This document shows positions 36,875 to 45,953 of a stretch of 64,000 bases of DNA, piece by piece; the first letter of the stretch is position 1; the number at the start of each line of letters is the position of its first letter. Source of the stretch: Phocaeicola paurosaccharolyticus JCM 15092 (lineage in GTDB: Bacteria > Bacteroidota > Bacteroidia > Bacteroidales > Bacteroidaceae). The DNA lies in the NCBI RefSeq assembly GCF_000613805.1, contig NZ_BAJR01000001.1:1-64000 (forward strand). The letters are read 5' to 3'. A program made the position numbers and the translations under genes. Under the pieces are notes generated by a model. That model saw only the letters and a program-made list of their open reading frames with translations. It searched no databases and had not been told where the DNA came from.

Positions 36875-39043
36875 ATGTCTAAAAAGAAAGATAAAAAAGG
36901 TGGTAAGAGAATAAATAAAAGCGAACTCTCTGAACGCTTGGTAAACTATCTCTACACAAAAGTCAATGAATCGTTGACCACTAAACAGATTTTCAGAGAC
37001 CTTAACCTAACCACACACCCATTAAAGATGCTCTGCTCAGATATTATAAGCGAGATGATGGATGATGGTTTATTGACCATGACTGAGAAAGGTCAGTTTA
37101 AACTGAATGACCACGGGCTTATTATGACTGGTAAATTCCAAAGGAAGAGTAATGGTAAGAACTCGTTCATTCCTGATGATGGAAGTGAGACCATATTCAT
37201 TGCCGAAAGAAATTCAGCACATGCAATGAACAATGACAAGGTCAAGATTGCCCTATTTGCAAAGAAGAAGAATAAAGAAGCCGAAGGTGAAGTTATTGAT
37301 ATTCTTGAGAGAGCAAACGACACCTTTGTCGGTACTCTAAAAGTAGATAAATATTATGCGTTCCTGCTTACTGAAAACAGGACTCTTGCTAACGATATTT
37401 TTATCCCTAAGGATAAACTGAAAAGCGGAAAGAATGGAGATAAAGCTGTTGTGAAGGTTATAGAGTGGCCTGACCAAGCTAAGAATCCTATAGGACAAGT
37501 TATTGACATACTTGGCCAAGCCGGAGATAACACAACAGAGATGCATGCCATCCTTGCTGAATTCGGACTCCCTTATGTCTACCCTAAGAGCGTGGAAGAG
37601 GCTGCCGATAAGATTCCTACTGAGATAACCGAAGAGGATTTGGAGGGAAGAGAAGACTTTCGCGATGCCGTCACATTCACTATTGACCCAAAAGATGCTA
37701 AAGACTTCGACGATGCCCTATCTATACGTGAGATAAAGAGCGGACTATGGGAGATTGGTGTACATATAGCAGATGTAACACACTACGTAAAAGAGGGAAG
37801 CATAATCGATAAGGAGGCAGAGAAACGTGCCACATCGGTTTACCTGGTAGATAGGACAATACCTATGCTACCTGAGAAACTGAGTAACGGTCTCTGTTCG
37901 CTAAGACCTGACGAAGAGAAACTCACATACTCTGTTATCTTCACGATGAACGAAAAAGGTGAGGTCAAAAACTCGCGCATCACAAAGACTATCATAAAGA
38001 GTAACCGCCGATTTACTTATGAAGAGGCACAGGAGATAATAGAGACAGGAAAGGGTGATTATAGCAATGAGCTACTTGAACTGAACAAACTTGCACAGAT
38101 ATTAAGAGCTCAAAGGCTTTCAAATGGTGCTATAGACTTCGACCGTGTAGAGGTAAGATTCGAGATAGATGAGACAGGAAAACCCGTAAGCGTATATTTC
38201 AAAGAGTCTAAAGAGGCTAACAAGCTTATCGAAGAGTTCATGCTTATGGCAAACAGGTCAGTGGCTGAATATGTAGGTAAGGTTCCTAAGGACAAGAAAG
38301 CTAAAGTATTCCCGTATCGTATACACGACCTTCCAGATCCTGACAAACTTGAGAATCTGAACTTCTTCATTAACCGTTTCGGATATAAGATAAGAACCTC
38401 AGGAAGTAGTAAAGAGGTAGCTAAATCAATAAACAAACTGCTTCATGACATAAATGGTAAGAAGGAGAGTGAACTTATTGAGACTGTCTCTTTGAGAGCT
38501 ATGCAGAAAGCACGCTATTCAACCGATAATATCGGCCACTACGGACTTGCATTCGATTTCTATACACATTTCACATCACCTATTCGTCGTTTTCCGGATA
38601 TGATGGTTCACAGATTACTTACTAAGTATCTGGCAGGAGGACGTACAGTGCAGAAAGATAAATATGAGGAGTTATGTGTACACAGTTCTGAGATGGAGCA
38701 AATTGCAGCAAATGCAGAGAGAGCATCAATTAAATACAAACAGGTGGAATATATGTCTGAACGCATTGGAAAAGAGTTCGATGGCATTATATCAGGAGTT
38801 ACTGAATGGGGCCTATATGTTGAGGTTGATGAGAGCAAGTGCGAAGGAATGGTTCCTATGCGTGACCTTGCCGACGACTATTACGATTTCGATGAAAAGT
38901 GTTACTGCCTGACAGGAAGGAAAAAACATAAGAAATATAGCCTTGGAGATCATGTAACAATAAAAGTGGCTAAAGCTAATCTTGAGAAGAAACAACTCGA
39001 CTATACTTTAGTTGAAGATATTCATGAAAAAAAGAGTAAATAA
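36875..39043 (+). CDS. rnr: Ribonuclease R
   Basis: Processive 3'-5' exoribonuclease of the RNB family for structured RNA. An N-terminal winged-helix region (LSERLVNYLYTKVNESLTTKQI) precedes two cold-shock domains. The RNB core follows (FTIDPKDAKDFDDALSIREI, with the catalytic Asp series), then HYGLAFDFYTHFTSPIRRFPDM and a C-terminal S1 domain (GIISGVTEWGLYVEVDE) ending in a basic tail. I start at 36875 (MSKKKDKKGGKR, 722 residues). The frame is open 21 codons further to a TTG, but that part is hydrophobic and overlaps the predicted promoter. Confidence 0.94.
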   Translation: MSKKKDKKGGKRINKSELSERLVNYLYTKVNESLTTKQIFRDLNLTTHPLKMLCSDIISEMMDDGLLTMTEKGQFKLNDHGLIMTGKFQRKSNGKNSFIPDDGSETIFIAERNSAHAMNNDKVKIALFAKKKNKEAEGEVIDILERANDTFVGTLKVDKYYAFLLTENRTLANDIFIPKDKLKSGKNGDKAVVKVIEWPDQAKNPIGQVIDILGQAGDNTTEMHAILAEFGLPYVYPKSVEEAADKIPTEITEEDLEGREDFRDAVTFTIDPKDAKDFDDALSIREIKSGLWEIGVHIADVTHYVKEGSIIDKEAEKRATSVYLVDRTIPMLPEKLSNGLCSLRPDEEKLTYSVIFTMNEKGEVKNSRITKTIIKSNRRFTYEEAQEIIETGKGDYSNELLELNKLAQILRAQRLSNGAIDFDRVEVRFEIDETGKPVSVYFKESKEANKLIEEFMLMANRSVAEYVGKVPKDKKAKVFPYRIHDLPDPDKLENLNFFINRFGYKIRTSGSSKEVAKSINKLLHDINGKKESELIETVSLRAMQKARYSTDNIGHYGLAFDFYTHFTSPIRRFPDMMVHRLLTKYLAGGRTVQKDKYEELCVHSSEMEQIAANAERASIKYKQVEYMSERIGKEFDGIISGVTEWGLYVEVDESKCEGMVPMRDLADDYYDFDEKCYCLTGRKKHKKYSLGDHVTIKVAKANLEKKQLDYTLVEDIHEKKSK

Positions 39044-39059
39044 TTGACTAAAAAAAATT

Positions 39060-39103
39060 AAGAAGTGCAGAGTGATAATATTTATCCTTTGTACTTCTTT
39101 TTT
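39060..39103 (+). terminator. Terminator of rnr
   Basis: AAGAAGTGCAGAG...TTATCC TTTGTACTTCTT forms an imperfect stem of about 17 bp with wobble pairs. It is followed by TTTTTT, 17 bp after the rnr stop. Confidence 0.7.
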
Positions 39104-39120
39104 ATGTTATTACAACAGAT

Positions 39121-39184
39121 ATTAATCCTATGACGTAGGATATTAATCCTAAAGCTTAGGACAATAATCCTAAGGCTTAGGATA
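39121..39184. repeat. Palindromic dispersed repeat, copy 2 (three tandem units)
   Basis: Three 21-22-bp units, each built on ATTAATCCTAAxGCTTAGGA: 39121-39141 (centre diverged), 39142-39163 and 39164-39184. Each unit is itself nearly palindromic, and adjacent units can also pair with each other. The GGACAATAATCC junction is identical to that at 12203-12214. It lies between rnr and the small minus-strand ORF and may terminate the latter. Confidence 0.75.
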
Positions 39185-39203
39185 AAGGATTTGTTAAATA
39201 AAT

Positions 39204-39332
39204 CTACTTTACCCTTCTATTAAGTTGGTTGTTTGCTTTAGTTAGTTTTGACTTCCCAACTCTCTTTCCACTACTCTTCTTTGCCGAATTACTTTTTGCT
39301 TTAGTTGCAAAAGGATTATTCTTATTTACCAT
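39204..39332 (-). CDS. Small basic protein, 42 residues, family not recognised
   Basis: ATG at 39332 to TAG at 39204. The product is very rich in Lys, Arg, Asn and Ser (MVNKNNPFATKAK at the start, KRVGKSKLTKANNQLNRRVK at the end), with no acidic residue and no cysteine. Support for a real gene is a promoter of full consensus (TTG, 20 bp, TACTTTTG) whose predicted start lies about 15 nt before the ATG. Such a composition fits an RNA- or ribosome-binding peptide, but that is only inference. It does not resemble the THX or SRA ribosomal proteins as I know them. It is divergent from cysE. Confidence 0.55.
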   Translation of the reverse strand: MVNKNNPFATKAKSNSAKKSSGKRVGKSKLTKANNQLNRRVK

Positions 39333-39354
39333 ACACTTTATTACAAATTATAAA

Positions 39355-39385
39355 CAAAAGTAATCTTAAATATCTACTTCTTCAA
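39355..39385 (-). promoter_or_regulatory. Promoter of the 42-residue ORF
   Basis: Minus strand: TTG (39385-39383), exactly 20 bp, TACTTTTG (39362-39355). Full consensus in both elements. Confidence 0.65.
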
Positions 39386-39394
39386 TATAATTGC

Positions 39395-39402
39395 TACTTT
39401 TG
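39395..39402 (+). promoter_or_regulatory. -7 box of cysE
   Basis: TACTTTTG, exact TAnnTTTG, 21 bp before the cysE ATG. The upstream element is weak and would overlap the divergent promoter. Confidence 0.45.
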
Positions 39403-39423
39403 CTGAAATATTAATTTAATAAG

Positions 39424-40311
39424 ATGACATCTTCAAACCATACATTGATATTGACCGAGGTTGTCAAGGAACTTTCCGACAGCAAATCGTATCAGGGATT
39501 GTTCCATCAGCATAATGATGGAGAACCTTTGCCATCTGCAAAAGTTCTGAAGAATATCATAGAGCTGGCACGCTCAGTAATATTTCCAGGATATTTTGGA
39601 AATTCTACCATAAACAGTCAGACTATAAGTTACCACATAGGAGTAAACTTAGAGAAGCTGTTCAACTTGCTTACAGAACAAATTCAGGCAGGCCTCTGCT
39701 TTTCTCATACATCCGAAGATAAGGATGAAAACAAGTGCAGAGAAAAAGCATCATCTCTGGCTGCAAAGTTTATAAGTAAACTTCCTGAAATGAGAAGAGT
39801 ACTAGCTACAGATGTGGAAGCTGCTTACTATGGAGATCCTGCTGCTACAGGTTTTGGAGAGATTATAAGTTGTTATCCGGCTATACGTGCCATAAGTAAC
39901 TACAGAATTGCTCATGAGCTACTTCTTCTTGGTGTTCCTTTAATCCCTAGAATAATAACTGAGATGGCACATTCGGAAACTGGAATAGATATACATCCGG
40001 GAGCAAAGATTGGAGACCATTTCACAATAGACCATGGCACAGGTGTAGTTATCGGTGCAACAAGCATAATCGGCAATAATGTTAAATTATACCAAGGAGT
40101 TACATTAGGTGCAAAAAGTTTCCCGCTAGATGATGACGGAAACCCAATAAAGGGAATACCTCGTCATCCTATCATTGGGAACAATGTTGTAATCTACTCA
40201 AATGCAACAATTCTTGGACGTATCACTATCGGAGAAGGAGCTACAGTAGGAGGCAATATCTGGGTTACCGAGGATGTAGAGCCAGATGCCAGAATAGTTC
40301 AGAAGAAATAA
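39424..40311 (+). CDS. cysE: Serine O-acetyltransferase (EpsC-type)
   Basis: Acetylates L-serine with acetyl-CoA as the first step to cysteine. The N-terminal helical part (1-155) leads to a left-handed beta-helix of hexapeptide repeats. The strings are ATGFGEIISCYPAIRAISNYR, TGIDIHPGAKIGDHFTIDHG with the catalytic Asp-His region, and TGVVIGATSIIGNNVKLYQG. GIPRHPIIGNNVVIYSNATI and GATVGGNIWVTEDV complete it. The 295 residues match the longer EpsC form of Bacteroidota. It is monocistronic, with a hairpin terminator just downstream. Confidence 0.94.
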   Translation: MTSSNHTLILTEVVKELSDSKSYQGLFHQHNDGEPLPSAKVLKNIIELARSVIFPGYFGNSTINSQTISYHIGVNLEKLFNLLTEQIQAGLCFSHTSEDKDENKCREKASSLAAKFISKLPEMRRVLATDVEAAYYGDPAATGFGEIISCYPAIRAISNYRIAHELLLLGVPLIPRIITEMAHSETGIDIHPGAKIGDHFTIDHGTGVVIGATSIIGNNVKLYQGVTLGAKSFPLDDDGNPIKGIPRHPIIGNNVVIYSNATILGRITIGEGATVGGNIWVTEDVEPDARIVQKK

Positions 40312-40332
40312 GATAAAAATATAGAAATAAGT

Positions 40333-40369
40333 AATGGGCTTTGGTATGTTATTACCAAAGCCCATTTTT
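40333..40369 (+). terminator. Terminator of cysE
   Basis: AATGGGCTTTGGTA and TACCAAAGCCCATT form a 14-bp stem with a short loop, followed by TTTT. Confidence 0.85.
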
Positions 40370-40460
40370 AATATATGCTTATATAAGAACTCCTTAACTT
40401 ATAGCTCATTATATAATGATACTATTTAACTTATTAATAGAACAATAATAAACCCAATCG

Positions 40461-40491
40461 TTGAGCTGCTCAGTATTTTTGATTAAATTTG
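40461..40491 (+). promoter_or_regulatory. Promoter of the rlmL-znuC gene run
   Basis: TTG (40461-40463), exactly 20 bp, TAAATTTG (40484-40491). Full consensus, 34 bp before the rlmL ATG. A GAAATTACGTAATTTTC palindrome sits in the leader. Confidence 0.68.
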
Positions 40492-40525
40492 CGCAATAAT
40501 TTGAAATTACGTAATTTTCATAAAG

Positions 40526-42438
40526 ATGAAGGAAGAATTCGAGCTTATAGCCAAGACTTTTCAGGGACTTGAAGAGGTATTGGCAAAAGAACTCACAGAA
40601 CTGGGCGCAGGGGATATTGAGATAGGCCGCCGCATGGTATCGTTTACCGGTGATAAAGAGATGATGTATAAAGCAAACTTTTGTTTGCGCACCGCAATCA
40701 GAATATTAAAACCTATAAAACATTTTACAGCCAACAATGCTGACGAAGTTTACAATGGCATAAAAAATATAAATTGGGAAGATTATTTGGATAATGATAA
40801 GAGTTTCTCTGTTGATTCAGTTGTATTCTCTAATGAATTCCGCCATTCTAAATTTGTGGCATATAAGGTTAAAGACGCCATAGTAGATTACTTCCGTGAA
40901 AAGACAGGCAACCGTCCTTCTGTTAGAATCAACAATCCTGATATTGCAATAAACTTCCACGTTGCAGAGAACAAGTGTACTCTCTCTCTGGATAGTAGTG
41001 GTGAGTCACTGCACCGCCGTGGATATCGCCAGGAAGCTGTTGAAGCTCCACTTAATGAGGTACTTGCAGCAGGAATGATTATGATGACAGGCTGGAATGG
41101 TGAATGTGACCTTATAGATCCGATGTGCGGTTCGGGAACAATACCGATCGAGGCTGCACTCATTGCTCGTAACATCTCTCCGGGAGTATTCAGAAAAGAG
41201 TACGCCTTCGAAAAATGGAATGACTTCGACCAAGATCTGTTCGATAGAGTTTATAATGATGACTCAACAGAAAGAGAGTTCGAACATAAGATATATGGAT
41301 TTGACAACAGCCCTAAGGCAAATGAGATTGCTACTCACAATATAAAGGCTGCAGGTGTAAGCAAAGATATTGTACTACGAATCCAACCATTTCAACAGTT
41401 TGAACAACCTAAAGAGAAGAGCTTAATCATAACCAACCCTCCTTACGGAGAGCGTATATCAACTAATGACCTATTAGGATTATATCAGATGATAGGCGAA
41501 AGATTGAAACACTCTTTTATAGGAAATGAGGCATGGGTATTGAGCTACAGAGCTGAATGTTTTGATCAGATTGGTTTGAAACCATCTGTGAAGATTCCTC
41601 TTTTCAATGGTTCATTGGAGTGTGAATTCAGAAAATATCAAATCTTCGACGGAAAGTTCAAAGAGTTCAAGGCAGACAAAAACGATGGTTCTTTAAATGA
41701 GGGAACATTCGACGGAGGTTCTGACATAAGAAAATCGGACGATTCTAGACCTAGAAGAAGTTTTGGGGATGGTGACGATAAACCAAGAAGAAGCTTTAGA
41801 GACTCAAAGGATGGTGAAAGAAGAAGTTTCTCATCTAGAGAAGATAGACCTAGAAGAAGTTTCGGAGAGTGTGAAGATAAGCCTATAAGAAGCTTCAGAG
41901 ACTCTAAAGATGGCGAAAGAAGAAGTTTCTCATCTAGAGAAGACAGACCTAGAAGAAGTTTCGGAGAGGGTGAAGATAAGCTAGGAGAAGTTTCAGGGAC
42001 TCTAAAGATGGTGAAAGAAGAAGTTTCTCATCTAGAGAAGATAGGCCTAAAAGAAGTTTTGGGGATGGTGACGATAAACCAAGAAGAAGCTTTAGAGACT
42101 CAAAGGATGGTGAAAGAAGAAGTTTCTCATCTAGAGAAGATAGACCTAGAAGAAGTTTCGGAGAGGGTGAAGAAAAACCAAGAAGAAGCTTCAGAGATTC
42201 TAAAGATGGAGAAAAAAGAAGTTTCTCATCTAGAGAAGACAGACCCAGAAGAAATTTCGGAGAGGGCGAAGATAAGCCAAGAAGAAGTTTCAGAGACTCT
42301 AAAGATGGAGAAAGAAGAAGTTTCTCATCTAGAGAAGATAGACCTAGAAGAAGTTTCGGAGAGGGTGAAGATAAGCCTAAAAGAAGCTTCCGTAGTTCGG
42401 ATGACAAACCAAGAAGAACTCCAAAGAGAGATATATAA
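40526..42438 (+). CDS. rlmL: 23S rRNA (guanine-N2) methyltransferase with a long repetitive tail; frameshifted in the repeat
   Basis: THUMP-containing SAM-dependent RNA methyltransferase of the RlmL N-half type. Residues 1-160 hold the ferredoxin-like and THUMP parts. DLIDPMCGSGTIPIEAAL is the SAM-binding motif and ITNPPYGERI the catalytic NPPY motif at about 310. From about residue 390 a disordered tail of 33-residue repeats (KPRRSFRDSKDGERRSFSSR unit) follows. One base is missing at about 41980-41982. Restoring it keeps the repeat in register to PRRTPKRDI and TAA at 42436-42438, whereas the unrepaired frame runs to 42457 with an unrelated acidic tail. It heads the operon with DPP IV, purD and others. 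Confidence 0.88.
41780..42372 (+). repeat. 99-bp minisatellite inside rlmL (six units)
   Basis: Six near-identical 99-bp units, each coding for KPRRSFRDSKDGERRSFSS plus REDRPRRSFGEGED. A partial unit lies before and after. The total is one base short of 6 x 99 because of the deletion. Differences between units are mostly single bases (CED, PIR, PKR, GDGDD, GEEK, RNF variants). Confidence 0.92.
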
Positions 42439-42472
42439 AGATAATAACTATATCTAAATTAATTTATCAGCA

Positions 42473-44662
42473 ATGAAATCACGAGATTTTCTGCTTTTAC
42501 TCTTTTTATCAATATTCACTACGACAATGGCACAAGAGAAGAAAAGTTTTACTTTGGAAGATTTGATGCCTGGAGGTAGTAACTATTACAACCTACAACC
42601 AAAAAATGAGTGGTATGAGTGGTGGGGTGACAAAGCATGCATGAAGCTCGGCATAGATGATATTCAAGGTATTTGGACAGGCATAGATGGCAATAAGGCA
42701 GGTAGCAGATTTACTGTCATTACATTAGAAGAGGTAAATAACTTGTTAGTGAAAAATGGTTTATCTAAAATAAGCCATTTCTACAATGCAAGTTTCCCTT
42801 TTGACAAGAAAAGGCCTGACGATAAAATGCTTCTTGTAAATACTAAATCGGATAGAGTCTTAATAGATTGGGCAAAAAAGGCGATTGTTTGGAGCCAAAA
42901 AAGAGATGAGAAAGGAGCAAATGAGGATTGGAATACTTTGAGCAGAAATCTCGCTTTCACTATTGATAATAATCTATATATAAAAACTGCAGATGGCAAA
43001 CAGTATCAGGTAACAGACGAACCTGACGGAATAGTATGCGGACAATCTGTTCACCGTAACGAGTTTGGCATAACAAAAGGTACCTTCTGGTCGCCTAAAG
43101 GTAATAAGCTTGCTTTTTATAGCATGGACCAAAGTATGGTTACTGACTATCCTCAGGTAGATATATCGAAAAGAGTTGCTGAACTTGTACCCGATAAATA
43201 CCCTATGGCGGGAATGACAAGCCATAAGGTCAAGGTTGGTATATTTAATCTATCAACTCAGAAAAGTGTATACCTAGATACTGGTGACAATACAGACAAA
43301 TATTACACATGCATAAGCTGGTCGCCAGATGAGAAGAACATCTATCTAGTTGAGTTGAACAGAGACCAGAACTGCGCTGAGCTGATAAAATTTGATGCTT
43401 CTACGGGTGAAAAATTGATGACATTGTTCCGAGAGGAACATCCTAAATATGTTGAGCCTTCACATCCTCTTACTTTCCTTCCTTGGGATGATAGCAAATT
43501 TATCTATCAGAGTCAAAGGGATGGGTTCAATCACCTATATCTTTACAACACTAACGGGAAGGAGATAAAACAGTTAACGAGTGGTAAGTGGCTTGTTCTG
43601 GATTTACTTGGTTTCAACATAAAAGATAAAGAGGTTATAATATCAAGTACTGAGATATCTCCGCTGCAGAGCAATATCTTTGGTGTGAACATTGCAAATG
43701 GCAAACGACATCTTATAGGTGAAAAAGATGCATACAACAGCCCTATGCTATCACATGGAGGAGGATTCGCTCTCAATAAGTTTACATCACACAATGTGCC
43801 TAGAACAATTGAACTTATCTCTACTTCTGCGAAAGGCAGGAAGTTCAATTTGACTCTTCTATCTCAGGAAAACCCTATGAAGGATTACAAGATGCCTGAG
43901 ATAACTGTTGGAACAATTAAGGCTGCTGATGGCATTACAGATCTTTATTACCGAATGGTGAAACCTATAGACTTTGATGCCAAAAAGAAATATCCTGCTG
44001 TGATATATGTATATGGTGGTCCTCATGCACAGCTTATACACAACACACTAAACTACGATACCCGTGGATGGGATATCTATATGGCTCAGAAAGGTTATAT
44101 AGTATTTACTGTCGACAACCGCGGAAGCGAGAACAGAGGACTTGAGTTCGAAAATGTTACATTCCGTAATCTTGGTACAGAAGAGATGAAGGACCAGATA
44201 AAAGGTGTAGAGTTTCTTAAGTCACTTCCTTATGTTGATGCAGATAAACTTGGAGTTCATGGATGGAGCTTTGGCGGATTCATGACAACAAACCTTATGC
44301 TAACTTATCCTGAGATATTTAAGGTTGGTGTAGCCGGAGGTCCGGTTATAAACTGGGAATATTACGAAATAATGTATGGAGAGAGATATATGGACAAAGC
44401 ACAAGATAATCCAGAAGGTTACAAGAAAGCCAACCTCACCTTGAGAGCAGGCAATTTGAAGGGTCGTCTTGAGATTATTATCGGTGGTAATGACCCTGTA
44501 TGTGTACCACAGCACAGCTACTCCTTCCTTCGTGCTGCTATTGATGCAGGTGCGCAGCCTGATTTCTTTGTTTATCCAGGTAGCGAACATAATATGGTGG
44601 GAAAAGATAGAGTGCACTTATATGAACATATAACAAGATACTTTGAAGATCATTTGAAATAA
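42473..44662 (+). CDS. Dipeptidyl peptidase IV (S9B family)
   Basis: Secreted serine exopeptidase removing Xaa-Pro dipeptides from peptides. The signal peptide covers residues 1-20 (LLLLFLSIFTTTMAQ). A beta-propeller spans about 40-470 and an alpha/beta-hydrolase domain ends the protein. The catalytic triad is readable: Ser599 in GWSFGGFMT, Asp674 in GGNDPVCVPQ and His706 in GSEHNMVG. DPP IV usually has GWSYGG. The propeller Glu pair expected for DPP IV is not obvious to me, so a related S9 activity is possible. It is 34 bp after rlmL and 9 bp before purD. Confidence 0.9.
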   Translation: MKSRDFLLLLFLSIFTTTMAQEKKSFTLEDLMPGGSNYYNLQPKNEWYEWWGDKACMKLGIDDIQGIWTGIDGNKAGSRFTVITLEEVNNLLVKNGLSKISHFYNASFPFDKKRPDDKMLLVNTKSDRVLIDWAKKAIVWSQKRDEKGANEDWNTLSRNLAFTIDNNLYIKTADGKQYQVTDEPDGIVCGQSVHRNEFGITKGTFWSPKGNKLAFYSMDQSMVTDYPQVDISKRVAELVPDKYPMAGMTSHKVKVGIFNLSTQKSVYLDTGDNTDKYYTCISWSPDEKNIYLVELNRDQNCAELIKFDASTGEKLMTLFREEHPKYVEPSHPLTFLPWDDSKFIYQSQRDGFNHLYLYNTNGKEIKQLTSGKWLVLDLLGFNIKDKEVIISSTEISPLQSNIFGVNIANGKRHLIGEKDAYNSPMLSHGGGFALNKFTSHNVPRTIELISTSAKGRKFNLTLLSQENPMKDYKMPEITVGTIKAADGITDLYYRMVKPIDFDAKKKYPAVIYVYGGPHAQLIHNTLNYDTRGWDIYMAQKGYIVFTVDNRGSENRGLEFENVTFRNLGTEEMKDQIKGVEFLKSLPYVDADKLGVHGWSFGGFMTTNLMLTYPEIFKVGVAGGPVINWEYYEIMYGERYMDKAQDNPEGYKKANLTLRAGNLKGRLEIIIGGNDPVCVPQHSYSFLRAAIDAGAQPDFFVYPGSEHNMVGKDRVHLYEHITRYFEDHLK

Positions 44663-44671
44663 TTATATATC

Positions 44672-45940
44672 ATGAAACTTTTACTCTTAGGTTCAGGAGG
44701 ACGTGAACATGCCCTTGCTTGGAAAATAGCTCAAAGTCCTAAAATCGAGAAACTTTTTATTGCTCCAGGAAATGCTGGCACAAGAAATGTAGGCGAAAAT
44801 GTAGACGTCAACCCTACTGATTTTGATGCTGTAAAAGCATTTGTCCTTAATAATTGCATCGACATGGTCATAGTAGGACCTGAAGATCCATTGGTAAAAG
44901 GTATTTATGACTACTTCAAGAATGATGAAGAGTTGAAAGGTATACCTGTTGTTGGTCCTTCAAAAGCTGGTGCTGAATTAGAAGGCAGCAAAGAATTTGC
45001 AAAAGGATTTATGATGCGTCATAACATCCCTACTGCAAGGTACAAGAGCATTACATCTGCTAATATTGAAGAGGGAATAGAGTTTCTTGAGTCACTTGAA
45101 GCTCCTTACGTTCTTAAAGCTGACGGACTATGCGCCGGGAAAGGTGTTCTTATACTTCCTACACTTGATGAGGCTAAGAAGGAACTTAAAGAGATGCTTG
45201 GAGGTATGTTCGGCGATGCATCATCAACAGTAGTTATTGAGGAGTTCCTCAGCGGAATAGAGTGCTCTGTTTTCGTTATGACAGATGGCAAGAACTATAA
45301 AATATTACCTGAAGCAAAGGATTACAAGCGTATCGGTGAAGGAGATACCGGCTTGAATACCGGAGGCATGGGTAGTGTATCACCAGTACCTTTTGCAACT
45401 AAAGAGTGGATGGCAAAGGTTGAAGAGAGAATCATCAAACCAACCATCAACGGACTCGCAGAAGAGAAGATTGAATATAAAGGCTTTATCTTCCTTGGAC
45501 TTATAAACGTTAAGGGCGAACCTATGGTCATTGAGTACAATGTAAGAATGGGTGATCCTGAAACAGAGAGTGTTATGTTAAGAATTGAAAGTGACCTGGT
45601 AGATCTATTCGAAGGTATAGCAGAGAATAATCTTAACACTAAAGAGCTTAAAGTAGACAAGCGTTCGGCTGTATGCGTTATGCTTGTATCTGGTGGATAT
45701 CCTGAACACTACGAAAAAGGATTTGTTATAAATGGCATTGATGATGTTAAAGATAGCATCGTCTTCCATGCAGGTACAACTGTGAAAGATGGTAATGTAG
45801 TAACTAATGGCGGACGAGTAATAGCAGTAAGTTCATATGGAACTGATAAAGCAGAAGCTTTAGCTCTATCATTCCAAAGTGCGAACAAAATAGACTTTGA
45901 GAAAAAATATTTCCGTTCTGATATAGGAGCAGATTTATAA
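44672..45940 (+). CDS. purD: Phosphoribosylamine--glycine ligase
   Basis: ATP-grasp enzyme making GAR, the substrate of PurN encoded at 11.6 kb. The N-terminal [17 protein letters not shown], then [14 protein letters not shown], the ATP-grasp core [25 protein letters not shown] and the metal-binding [14 protein letters not shown] are all present. The 422 residues are full length. It lies in the tight operon after DPP IV, 13 bp before a membrane protein gene. Confidence 0.96.
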   Translation: MKLLLLGSGGREHALAWKIAQSPKIEKLFIAPGNAGTRNVGENVDVNPTDFDAVKAFVLNNCIDMVIVGPEDPLVKGIYDYFKNDEELKGIPVVGPSKAGAELEGSKEFAKGFMMRHNIPTARYKSITSANIEEGIEFLESLEAPYVLKADGLCAGKGVLILPTLDEAKKELKEMLGGMFGDASSTVVIEEFLSGIECSVFVMTDGKNYKILPEAKDYKRIGEGDTGLNTGGMGSVSPVPFATKEWMAKVEERIIKPTINGLAEEKIEYKGFIFLGLINVKGEPMVIEYNVRMGDPETESVMLRIESDLVDLFEGIAENNLNTKELKVDKRSAVCVMLVSGGYPEHYEKGFVINGIDDVKDSIVFHAGTTVKDGNVVTNGGRVIAVSSYGTDKAEALALSFQSANKIDFEKKYFRSDIGADL

Positions 45941-45953
45941 TAATATCTATTTG

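Noticed and set aside
41949-42407. 152-codon open frame on the minus strand, rich in Leu and Ser
   Set aside because: It is the antisense of the RlmL minisatellite; its periodicity simply mirrors the 99-bp repeat, and it has no promoter or independent support.
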